The position numbers and the translations under genes are program-made. The notes under the pieces are model-generated. The model did no database searches. It saw only the letters and a program-made list of their open reading frames with translations, and had not been told where the DNA came from. Source: Chrysochromulina parva (lineage: Eukaryota; Haptophyta; Prymnesiales; Chrysochromulinaceae). Taken from it: a stretch of DNA of 24,542 nt. Of this stretch, positions 17,280 to 24,542 are shown piece by piece (positions within the stretch are counted from its first letter, which is position 1; each line of letters starts with the position of its first letter). The stretch lies in assembly GCA_002887195.1 (NCBI GenBank), contig PJAB01000535.1, positions 1 to 24,542 of the forward strand. Direction: 5' to 3'.

Positions 17280-18613
17280 ACCCCTGATGCCGGAACGCAC
17301 GCGTCGCCACTCAAACCCCCGCACACCACTCTACACCCGCTCCCGTGCCGCGAGGCCTCGCCTGGCTTAGGTCAGAAAGGCCCGCGATGTTCGTCAAACT
17401 CTGTGTGGCTCCTGCCCGCCATGGTGAGGACGATCCTCGCTGCTCCCTCGCCTCAAGACCCTCGCTTGGGCCGTTGGGCGCCTTACTTGCCATGTTCACC
17501 GTCACCACCACTGCTCATGTCCGCACGCACGGCTTGCGATGTCCCCGTGGTAGGATAGTGGTAGCACACCTGTGGTTCTAGGACAAATATAAGCCGCAGA
17601 GGGTGCGGACAGCGGGAAAGGGGGGTTCGCTACTACGCACCTGCTCAACTGAGCTGTCGAACGGCTCACTAGTGTACAGTACTCAGGGCAGTCCGGTACC
17701 TGGTAGTGATCAACGCCCCGGGGGTATCCGGGGGGGGGGAAGTAGGGTAGAAGTATAGGGGGGAAGCGCGATCAGGAAGCGGCCCCAGATCGATGTGCAC
17801 TTGTTTATGGGCCGGTCTCCACGAACGCCGTCCCACCGCCGCCTCCGCCCGCTGCCCGGGCCCCGCCGGGTGTGAGCGTGATGTGACTGCCACATGTTCG
17901 CCCCTGTATCCCCGGGCTCGAGGGCAGTCCATAGGCAGTCCTCGACCCCCCGCCGCCCCCCCGCCGCTCGGATGTTCCCCCCGCAGCTCGGATCCCGCCC
18001 CATCTGGCTGGCTGTCCAGTATCCACCTCGCTGGTCCCGTGGTCCGTATTCCAAGGCTCGGACTGAAACACGGATGAGGAGGTTGAAGGTCAGCAGCTCC
18101 CTAGAGCCCTATAGAGCCCCTGATATTTGCTGATTCTCTGCTCCCCCTATCACGCCGGGGAGCCGTTAAGAGTATGATACGATAAAGCCGTGAGGTGAGC
18201 GAGCAGCGGGGGATGCGAATGCGGTTAGGCGGACCACCCCTCGCCCCTAGTAAGCGGAGTCACCGACGCGATCGTCTCCGGGATGAACCGGCGCGGTCTT
18301 GGGCCGCTGCATCCGACGGAAGTTCCACGCGCTCCCGCGCTCCGAGGGCTCGAGCCGGCACAGCGCACACCGCTCCCGCCCGCCGCCGCCCGGCCGGCGC
18401 GCCGCACGACCTGTGAGTTTCACTCATCACTGTGCATTAAGTCGCGGTACGGGAATACACCCGTTGCACGCCGCCACAACTACGGTCTCGCGAGTGGCGG
18501 GGGGATGCGCAGTATCTACATCGCTACTACAAAAAACAAATGTACATCAAGGATTGATCGCCCCGAAACGCGAAGGATCTTCACCCCCGTGCGACGGACA
18601 TGGCGGTTCGGCG
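17280..18613. other. Intergenic region with G/C homopolymer runs
   Basis: About 1.33 kb upstream of the NHL/F-box gene and downstream of the transporter gene. I see no recognisable gene. At 17718-17763 there are G runs (GGGGG, nine Gs, GGG, GGGGGG) spaced by 5-10 bases; at 17947-18000 there are several C runs. At 17549-17584 short A-box-like and B-box-like motifs occur too close together for a tRNA. Confidence 0.5.
17718..17763 (+). other. Potential G-quadruplex sequence
   Basis: Four G runs of three or more bases lie within 46 bp, one being nine Gs long. The loops are 5, 5 and 10 bases. This is a sequence-pattern call only. Confidence 0.5.
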
Positions 18614-20041
18614 TTACAATCTCGCAAGGGCGAGGGTCTGGTTCACGTCGCAAGCGCCCCCCGAGTCCGGAACGCCGTCCAAGAGATCCAGGACGGTCGC
18701 AGCCGTCGAGAGGATGCCAAAGGCGGCGCCCGCACCAGCGAGGAGCAAACAGCTCGCGCGGCCACATCGCGAGCGCAAGAGCACGGTGCGGTGGCGCAGA
18801 CGCCAAGCGATGAGCGCGGGCATGACGAAGCAAAGGTACACGTTGGCCGTGCCGCCCAGCACGCCGAAGACGACGGAGATGTCGGGGAGCACGAGGGCAA
18901 GGGCGAGCGAAGGCGCCGCCATGAAGAACGTCAGCCCGACATGCCGCAGCTGCTTGTGCCGTCGGCCGCACTGGCTGAAGAACGCGAGGTCGAGGGTGTC
19001 GCGGCCTGGATAGAGGTTGACAGGATACGCCATCAGGAGCTGGAGCGCGATCGCCAAGGCGGCACTGGTCATGATGCTGGGCATGTGGGCGCTGTACGAC
19101 GTGAGGCTGGGCGTGTGCAGGCAGTAGTTGTTGAGCAGGTCGCCCTGGGACGAGTGGGGAAAGTTGGCGTACCCGACGAAGCCGATCGCGATGTAGCACA
19201 GGGCGCAGATAGCCATGGCGCGGGACGAGACGGCAGTCATCACCCTCGTCTTGTATGGTGTTCTCAGCTCCGAGTAAATCGAGGGCACGTTCATCTGGCC
19301 GTCGAACGAGAAGATGATGAGCGAGATGGACGAGGCGGTACCCGTCGAGTAATGGCCGAATTCGATGAGCCGCACCTCCCCGATCGTCTTGCTCGGCATG
19401 ATGCTGGCATCGATGCCGAAATGGACCCCCATCGCTATCGCAAGGTAAATGAGAGCGAGCACTGCGAAGAGCGAGGTGAAGCGCAGCTGCGAGACGTCCT
19501 TGACGAGGGAGAGGGGCAGCATGATCACGACCCAGAAGGCGCTCAGGCACAAGTCCCGTGTCAGCCACGGCATCGAGTGTGTCGCGGCGAACACATCGAT
19601 GAAGGGCTGAAGAATGTCGCCCAGGGCGATCGTGTACGCGACAGCTGAGCCGAACGAGATGACGAACACTGAAGCGCCAATGGCTCGGCGATTCCACCGG
19701 CCGAACGCGACCTCGGCGAGGTCCTCAAACGACGCGACGCCAGTCGCCTCGAGGCAATCGGCCAGTAACATGTTGGCCAAGTGGCTGGCCATGGCGGTCA
19801 GGATGCAGAACGTGACCGCCAGCACCAACCCCATCTGCTGGAAGGCATGGGGCAGCGCCAGGGAACCGGCACCAAGCGTCGCGGTGGACAAATTGAATAC
19901 CGCACCCCATAACAACCCGAATCCATGACGAGGGCCAGCACATTCGTCCCAGCATCGGAAAAACTTGCCGAGGTGCGAGCGAGGCTTGGAGTCACTCAGA
20001 AGCGGGTCCCGGTTATTAGGCGTGGTCGGCAGCGGCGCCAT
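18614..20041 (-). CDS. Amino-acid transporter, AAAP/SLC38-like
   Basis: This multispanning carrier should move amino acids, likely coupled to H+ or Na+, across the plasma or an internal membrane. I chose the ATG at 20041 (475 residues, MAPLPTTPNNRDPLLSDSKP). The open frame extends to 20245, but the extra 68 residues are not family-like. About eleven hydrophobic segments are visible. Family features are the first helix with NLSTATLGAGSLALP (about 50-64), the LPLSLVKDVSQLRFTSLFAV stretch (about 175-194), and FSFDGQMNVPSIYSELR (about 244-260), which matches the 'N-x-P-I-Y-x-E-L' motif of SLC38 proteins. Length is usual for the family. The cytosolic N-terminus carries a dileucine-like RDPLL motif. 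Substrate is not predictable. No intron is needed. Confidence 0.88.
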   Translation of the reverse strand: MAPLPTTPNNRDPLLSDSKPRSHLGKFFRCWDECAGPRHGFGLLWGAVFNLSTATLGAGSLALPHAFQQMGLVLAVTFCILTAMASHLANMLLADCLEATGVASFEDLAEVAFGRWNRRAIGASVFVISFGSAVAYTIALGDILQPFIDVFAATHSMPWLTRDLCLSAFWVVIMLPLSLVKDVSQLRFTSLFAVLALIYLAIAMGVHFGIDASIMPSKTIGEVRLIEFGHYSTGTASSISLIIFSFDGQMNVPSIYSELRTPYKTRVMTAVSSRAMAICALCYIAIGFVGYANFPHSSQGDLLNNYCLHTPSLTSYSAHMPSIMTSAALAIALQLLMAYPVNLYPGRDTLDLAFFSQCGRRHKQLRHVGLTFFMAAPSLALALVLPDISVVFGVLGGTANVYLCFVMPALIAWRLRHRTVLLRSRCGRASCLLLAGAGAAFGILSTAATVLDLLDGVPDSGGACDVNQTLALARL

Positions 20042-20322
20042 AAAAGCACAGAGTTGCGTTGTGTGGACGGATGCGAAAGTTCCTTTCTTCAGTACTGTAA
20101 GAGTTTCCTCGACGCGGCGTCCCCCCCCATCTGAAAATGTGGCATCCTCCCCACTGAAAACCACACCAGACACCACACTCTCACACACAGGGCCCCGGAA
20201 ATTCACACGAAAGCAAGACGTTTCGACCTTGCAGATGAGACACATGTCTCCGAGACAATGTCTGGATCAATACATGTATGCAAGCTGCATGAAGCTGTCG
20301 ATGTAAAGCAGTTTACAGGTTA

Positions 20323-20360
20323 GGCTCCGCCGTCGGTGTTCAAAGACACCGGGTGGAGCC
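20323..20360 (+). other. Inverted repeat / stem-loop
   Basis: CGGTGT-TCAAAG-ACACCG forms a 6-bp stem with a 6-base loop. Outer arms GGCTCC and GGAGCC extend it across a small internal loop. It lies about 280 bp upstream of the transporter ATG. Its role is unknown. Confidence 0.6.
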
Positions 20361-20580
20361 GGGAAACATTCTTGTTAATGGCTGGAAACATCGCCATCGG
20401 GGGGAGCCGGGACACACAGAAACACAGACGGTTCAGGGTAGAGGGTTCACACACAGAGTATGATTGGTATCGCGTCGGGTGAGTATTGTGTATTCGTATT
20501 TGATTTTCAGGGAAGAGGGATCCGAGGGAATGCAACGCGAACACCCCGCCCCCTACCGCCCCCCGCGGGAGTTAGAGCCG

Positions 20581-20596
20581 GTGCCGCATGCGGCAC
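20581..20596. other. 16-bp perfect palindrome
   Basis: GTGCCGCATGCGGCAC is self-complementary over all 16 bases and sits in a GC-rich intergenic block. It could be a dimeric factor site or chance in GC-rich sequence. Confidence 0.7.
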
Positions 20597-21181
20597 GTGC
20601 CGGCGCGGGAGAGCCGCCAGTCAGAGCCGGTGCCTGCACGTGCGGAGGACGTCCGTGCGGAGAGCCGCTGGCGAGCTGGCCCCGCCGCTCTGCCTCGGGC
20701 CCCCGCGCCCCGAACCCGCCCGCGCCCGCCCGCGCCCCCCTGGCCCCTGCGGTCCCGAGGAAATCGACGATTCGGCGGAATTCCTTGCACGCAGACGCAC
20801 ACCTTGGGCATCGCGTATTGAATTGATCACACATTTCTAAGGACATATATGAAAACAGTTCCTCCATGTACACTTCTCATTCCACGCTGGACAACATGCA
20901 CTGATCACAATCACACGTATTACTGCGCCAGCCGCATGCCAAACCTACTAGCACGCGGGACTCGCCCGACACAGTCGAGACATACAGCTTACTGTACGTG
21001 CGCAGTGCGACCTCACGTCTGATGCCACCTCCCGACCATCCATCACCCCCTTGATGAGTTCGCATGACACTCGGTACGCTACGCCACCGCCCATGCATGC
21101 GCGCGGACGCGAGCGGTGGCCGACGAGCACCTGGCTCGATCACGTGCATGCACAGCGCTACCCCCCTCGATCGCATGGCGC

Positions 21182-22003
21182 TTACCAGCGGGCGTCGCCG
21201 CCGAGGACAACATCGCCACCGAGGATGGCGCCCGAGCCCATCTCCTGGTTGATCGAGCCGGGCACGACGCCCGCGGTCATCGGGAACTCGACAGGCGCGG
21301 TGTTGACGATGCGGACGACGTTGCCCGCACCCGGCGTCTCGAGCACGCAGAAGAAGGGCCGGTCGAGGCCGTCCTCGGTGTAGAGCTCGATGACCTGCTT
21401 GTTGTTGTTCGGGCCCTGAAGCAGCTCGATGCGCGCGTTGAGCGGGCGGCCGTCGGTCTTGAGCAGGATCTGCACGCTGTCGACGGTCGGGTCGAACGGG
21501 TACGTGCGGAGCGCGCCACCCTGGATGGTCGCGGACGCCTGGATGCAGTCGGGCGACGGGCTGTCGACCTGATCGGCGATCACGTTCGCGGCGATGGGGA
21601 ACTCGATCTGACCGATGTTGCGGATGGCCACGGTGTTCGGGCCGCGCGGGGTCTCGATCACCGCGGAGAAGGGGCGGAGCTGGCCGTTCTCGACGTACAC
21701 GCGCATCTTGCAAGGCGTGTTGTCGGGGCCGTGCCAGAGCTCGATGTCGGCATCGAGCGGACGGCCATCAGTGCTGAGGACGACCTGAACCTGCTCGACG
21801 GCGGGCGAGCGGTACGACCAGGTGCGCAGCGAGCCACCCTGCACGAGGATCGCCTTGTCAGAGGACATCGGGCCGCGCGTGGGGACCACGCCGCCGGTGT
21901 AGCTCGTGGCGGCGCCGCGGGCGGCACCGACGGGGGCACCCATCTGCATGACGGGCGAGGAGAGGCGCATAGCCAGGACGGCGGACGAGGTGAGGGCGAG
22001 CAT
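21182..22003 (-). CDS. Two-repeat beta-rich protein of unknown family, probably plastid-targeted
   Basis: I do not recognise the family. The 273-residue protein begins with a hydrophobic, Ser/Ala-rich segment (MLALTSSAVLAMRLSSPVMQ) like an algal plastid leader. It then has two homologous repeats, about 52-143 and 157-246. Shared positions are QGG(S/A)LRT(W/Y), V(Q)(V/I)(V/L)L(S/K)TDGRPL(D/N)A, IEL-GP(D/N)N, a VY/LYT-E-G acidic-aromatic segment with RPF, (I/L)ETP(R/G), and FP-(T/A)A. The alternation of hydrophobic and polar residues suggests beta-sandwich folds. The last 20 residues are Gly-rich. The start at 22003 is the first Met and directly gives the leader. Similar plastid-encircling chromist proteins are known only as hypotheticals, as far as I recall; I infer no function. 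Confidence 0.72.
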   Translation of the reverse strand: MLALTSSAVLAMRLSSPVMQMGAPVGAARGAATSYTGGVVPTRGPMSSDKAILVQGGSLRTWSYRSPAVEQVQVVLSTDGRPLDADIELWHGPDNTPCKMRVYVENGQLRPFSAVIETPRGPNTVAIRNIGQIEFPIAANVIADQVDSPSPDCIQASATIQGGALRTYPFDPTVDSVQILLKTDGRPLNARIELLQGPNNNKQVIELYTEDGLDRPFFCVLETPGAGNVVRIVNTAPVEFPMTAGVVPGSINQEMGSGAILGGDVVLGGDARW

Positions 22004-22533
22004 TGCGGGAATAGGAGAGGCTCCGATGGAAGCTGCGGAATGCTTCGATTGCTTCGATGGTCACAATCGAAGCGCGGCCGAAGATCTCAGAGTTTGAGAA
22101 CCCGGTCGCGGTTCGCCGCGAACTTTCAGCCTGTCGCAGCCACGATAAATTTTATCTGTGTTCCCTCATCAGAGTCAGCCTGCCGCGGTTTTGCTCTTGG
22201 CCACAGAGGTCACGGAGCGCGGTGTGCGAGCGTCGGGTCCCGGCCGCCGGCCCCGGTGCGCGGGCCAATTGGCGCGGGCGGCAACCTGCGCGAGTACGTG
22301 AAAAAAGCGTGGTGACTTTCCGGTTCTAGGGCAGGGCAACAGGTTAGATGCTACAAAATGCGAAATGGTCACACACTGCCGCGATACGTTACTGGAAGTC
22401 GCGAGCTCCGATAGGCCTCGGCGGCCCGCGCGCGCGCTCTGACACAGCGGACAGCGCACGCAACGCGCACCAAACTCTGTCCATGAGAATCATCGATGGC
22501 AATTTCACATGAGAGAAGTCACCATCTGTTCAT
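22004..22533. other. Intergenic region
   Basis: About 530 bp separate the start of the two-repeat protein gene from the stop of the next minus-strand gene. It should contain the former's promoter and 5' leader. A TGCTTCGATTGCTTCGATGG direct repeat occurs at about 22041-22060. I see no gene. Confidence 0.5.
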
Positions 22534-23472
22534 CTACTTATCTTCAGCTCGAATCACGACCGCCAGCGCGAGCAGCAGTAGGGCTATCATGAGCTCACGC
22601 ATGCCTAGCCGTGGCACGACGGGCTCATCCTTGGCCTTGGCGACGATGGGCTCTTCAGGCACCTCAAGCGTGCGGCATCGTGCGGCGTCGAGAACAATGC
22701 TGGTGGTCGCCTTGGCGAGCTCCTTGTGGTCGATGGGCTCGGAGGACTTTGCAGAGGACTTGAGGACGGGCTCATCCTCGGCCTTGGCGACGATGGGCTC
22801 TTCAGGCACCTCAAGCGTGCGGCATCGTGCGGCGTCGAGAACATTGCTGGCGGTCGCCTTGGCGAGCTCCTTGTAGTCGATGGGCTCGGAGGACTTCGCG
22901 GAGGACTTGAGAATGGGCTCATCCTCGGCCATGGCGACGAGGGGCAACTTGGCAGGCTCCTCTACAACCTCGGCGAAGGCGGCGTCGTTGACCGTGGTCT
23001 CGACGGCGGCCGTCTTGGCGGACGAGGAACCCTCGATGAGCTTGGGTGATACGTCTTCGGCTACGGCGTCGCTGATGCGGGCCTCGGCCGATATGGCGTG
23101 CTGCTCGAGGACCTTGCTGGTCATCGCATTGGCGAGCTCGTAGGCGATGGGCTCAGAGGACTTGACAGAGGACTTGAGGACGGGCTCATCCTCGGCCATG
23201 GCGACCATGGTGCTCGGTGTTGACTCCAGATCTGCGTCGATCGTGTACGGCGGCGATAGTACCTGCCCCCCGCTATAGGTGAACGCGAACTCCACCTCCT
23301 GACCCTTCTTTGCGCCCTTGGGTGGAGTGAAGGTCATTTTACGCCCGTCCACCATCATGGGAAATTCCTTGCCATCTTCCGCCGGCAGCGCGATCATGCA
23401 ATAGCGCACCGCCTCCTTAACGGCTGGGTCATGCTCAGTCACCTTCTTGTCGCTTGGCGTGGTGGCGAACAT
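22534..23472 (-). CDS. Predicted tail-anchored repeat protein, family unknown
   Basis: I do not recognise the family. The 312-residue product has a small N-terminal domain (about 15-75), with MVDGRKMTFTPPKGAKKGQE resembling the short 'PPG-x-KKGQ' beta modules seen in some protist proteins. It then has acidic repeats (MAEDEP(V/I)LKSS(A/V)KSSEPI...ELAKA) beginning near residues 91, 180, 229 and 278. The two C-terminal units are exactly 147 bp apart and nearly identical, implying recent duplication. The last unit is cut short by a single hydrophobic helix (RELMIALLLLALAVVIRAEDK, about 292-312) with only a short charged tail, the layout of a tail-anchored membrane protein. No signal peptide is present, so the repeats would face the cytosol. 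Confidence 0.75.
   Translation of the reverse strand: MFATTPSDKKVTEHDPAVKEAVRYCMIALPAEDGKEFPMMVDGRKMTFTPPKGAKKGQEVEFAFTYSGGQVLSPPYTIDADLESTPSTMVAMAEDEPVLKSSVKSSEPIAYELANAMTSKVLEQHAISAEARISDAVAEDVSPKLIEGSSSAKTAAVETTVNDAAFAEVVEEPAKLPLVAMAEDEPILKSSAKSSEPIDYKELAKATASNVLDAARCRTLEVPEEPIVAKAEDEPVLKSSAKSSEPIDHKELAKATTSIVLDAARCRTLEVPEEPIVAKAKDEPVVPRLGMRELMIALLLLALAVVIRAEDK
22621..22915 (-). repeat. 147-bp coding tandem repeat
   Basis: Matching words begin at 22621, 22768 and 22915 (period 147 bp = 49 codons), with a more diverged unit beginning near 23182. Within the coding frame, units differ mostly at single bases (for example TCCTTGG/TCCTCGG). Confidence 0.9.
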
Positions 23473-24406
23473 TGGAATGAGGAATCAGGGTTGCAGACGC
23501 ACCGCACAGTTGCAGCGTGAATCTCCTTTGTGTTTGTGAAAAAGGCTGCTTTCCTACACTCTGCAACCGCAGCGCGAGAACTACGATCGTTGATCACATA
23601 CATAAGTATGCTGTCACTACCTAATTCTCTGCTCGTCGCTCTATATGCACTTCGTGACTAAATCCTCTTTACTTTTAAAGATACAGTAATAAATAGCCAT
23701 CCTTCGCCTGTGCGGTGAGCTCATCTTCGAGCGCTGGAGGACGGATTTCGTGTGAACTCCTCTCGACGCTACTCGACGCGACCCTACCGCCTACGATCCC
23801 CCGATGGCGCAACAATTGAACACTATACATGTACACTTGGACTTGCGGGGGAGGCCATAAAGTACGCAGCTGTAGTAATACGGTAGTTGTAAGTTGAGTA
23901 GATCCACACGTACCCCGCGGTTATGCGTTATAGATTTCTCCACTGAGACGTATACTGATCTCCTCTGAGACGTGCACTGGCGCCGACTGCGCACACGCAC
24001 GACGAAAAGGTGACCACCATTGAGAGCGGGCGGGGTCGCTGTCGTCCTGCGACGGACCAGGGTCGGGGACAAAGGGGAGCTGTGGCCCCGCTCTGATACT
24101 TGCCCGGGAAAGGCAACTGGACGAACATGACCAGACCATACGATGACCGGTTACAGACACCCACCACCATTCACTCATGAACATGGTTGTTTCTACGATA
24201 GTGATACTCGTCGAGGCACGGCACTTCCAAGGGCACTTCTCAAGGAGAGCAGGAGATGGAAGGACCAGAAGAGGACCCGCGATGTTCATGACGAATCGCA
24301 GCACCGTGTGCGCCCTGGACCACGGTGCGAGATGAAGCACCCGCCGGGAGCGCCCGCCATGTGTGTGTGCGGGCTCCGTCAGGCTGACGGCTCCTTGACG
24401 CGCAGC
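23473..24406. other. Intergenic region
   Basis: About 930 bp, less GC-rich than the coding parts. It should hold the promoter of the tail-anchored protein gene and the 3' region of the partial gene at the edge. The ORFs here (for example 23921-24340 minus) show no domain-like features. I see no RNA gene. Confidence 0.5.
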
Positions 24407-24542
24407 TCACTTGCCGAACGGAACCGACGAGTGGTGCAGGTAGATGCGCACCTGGCCGTCGTCGTTGCGCTTGTACCCAAACGTGTACTCGACACGAACC
24501 TTGTCGCCCGACGTCGCGTCCGTGAACACATAGTCGCCCATC
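24407..24542 (-). CDS. C-terminal end of a SnoaL/CaMKII-association-like protein (partial)
   Basis: The frame is open from the window edge to a TGA at 24407-24409. The visible 44 residues include VEYTFGYKRNDDGQVRIYLH and the ending HHSSVPF. This matches the last two strands of DUF4440/SnoaL-like, CaMKII-association-type domains common in algae and bacteria. Such domains form cone-shaped dimers with a pocket; function is usually unknown. The N-terminal part lies outside the window, so start and full length cannot be judged. Confidence 0.6.
   Translation of the reverse strand, partial: MGDYVFTDATSGDKVRVEYTFGYKRNDDGQVRIYLHHSSVPFGK

Larger units (their letters stand above)
20042..21181. other. 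Intergenic region with hairpins and GC-rich block
   Basis: This region is upstream of the transporter gene and downstream of the next gene. It contains an imperfect hairpin (20323-20360), a 16-bp perfect palindrome (20581-20596), and a very GC-rich block (20540-20760) with recurring AGAGCCG(G/C)TG-like words and C runs. I see no recognisable protein. Confidence 0.5.

Noticed and set aside
17549..17640. A functional tRNA gene
   Set aside because: The A-like and B-like boxes are too close and no acceptor or T-stem pairing could be drawn.
18299..19648. Long plus-strand ORF opposite the transporter
   Set aside because: Composition is Glu/His/Arg-rich with no domain, the expected antisense shadow of a GC-rich membrane protein gene.
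20042..20245. N-terminal extension of the transporter up to 20245
   Set aside because: The extra 68 residues are Cys/Val/Gly-rich without family resemblance. The Met at 20041 gives a normal SLC38-like N-terminus.
21116..22315. Plus-strand 399-codon ORF over the two-repeat protein
   Set aside because: The minus strand carries clear internal protein repeats and a leader. The plus frame is Asp/Arg/Ala-rich shadow.
22621..22915. CRISPR-like array
   Set aside because: The repeats are 147 bp, contiguous and in a coding frame, with no unique spacers.
23921..24340. Minus-strand 139-codon ORF as a gene
   Set aside because: No domain-like pattern, and composition is like the surrounding non-coding DNA.

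Overview
This looks like nuclear DNA of a GC-rich unicellular alga. A haptophyte fits best; a pelagophyte or other chromist is possible. The signs are: mostly intron-poor genes with a few short GT-AG introns; eukaryote-only families (PI-PLC, PP2A B''/FASS, eukaryotic-type pantothenate kinase, SLC38/AAAP carrier); a plastid-envelope RETICULATA-like protein with a signal-peptide-like N-terminus; many Gly, Ala and Ser simple-sequence tracts; and roughly 0.5-1.4 kb between genes. No rRNA, intact tRNA, CRISPR array or recognisable transposase was found. The taxonomic call rests on gene content and style, not on a database search.

Layout. 1-1880: poorly coding-looking DNA with a duplicated exon-like block on the minus strand, Ala/Lys-rich ORF fragments and a 43-bp tandem duplication; some of it may be 5' exons of the next gene. 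1883-6215 (+): a phosphoinositide-specific phospholipase C with very large inserted linkers, one clear intron and a coiled-coil tail. 6411-8540 (-): a SAM-methyltransferase-like protein. 9278-10258 (-) and 10384-11859 (+): a divergent pair, RETICULATA-like plastid protein and membrane-anchored pantothenate kinase, sharing a 125-bp intergenic region. 13029-14654 (+): PP2A B''-gamma/FASS with one intron. 15052-17235 (-): an NHL-repeat protein with an F-box between its two repeat halves. 18614-20041 (-): an amino-acid transporter. 21182-22003 (-): a probably plastid-targeted protein of two tandem repeats, family unknown. 22534-23472 (-): a predicted tail-anchored protein with 49-residue repeats. 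24407-24542 (-): the 3' end of a SnoaL/CaMKII-association-like protein, cut by the window edge.

The genes do not form one pathway. This is an ordinary eukaryotic neighbourhood of signalling (PLC, PP2A subunit), cofactor and amino-acid metabolism (PanK, carrier) and plastid genes. The most unusual items are the PLC whose X-Y and Y-C2 linkers carry the same nearly identical 70-residue module, the F-box/NHL arrangement, and the two unrecognised repeat proteins near the right end.
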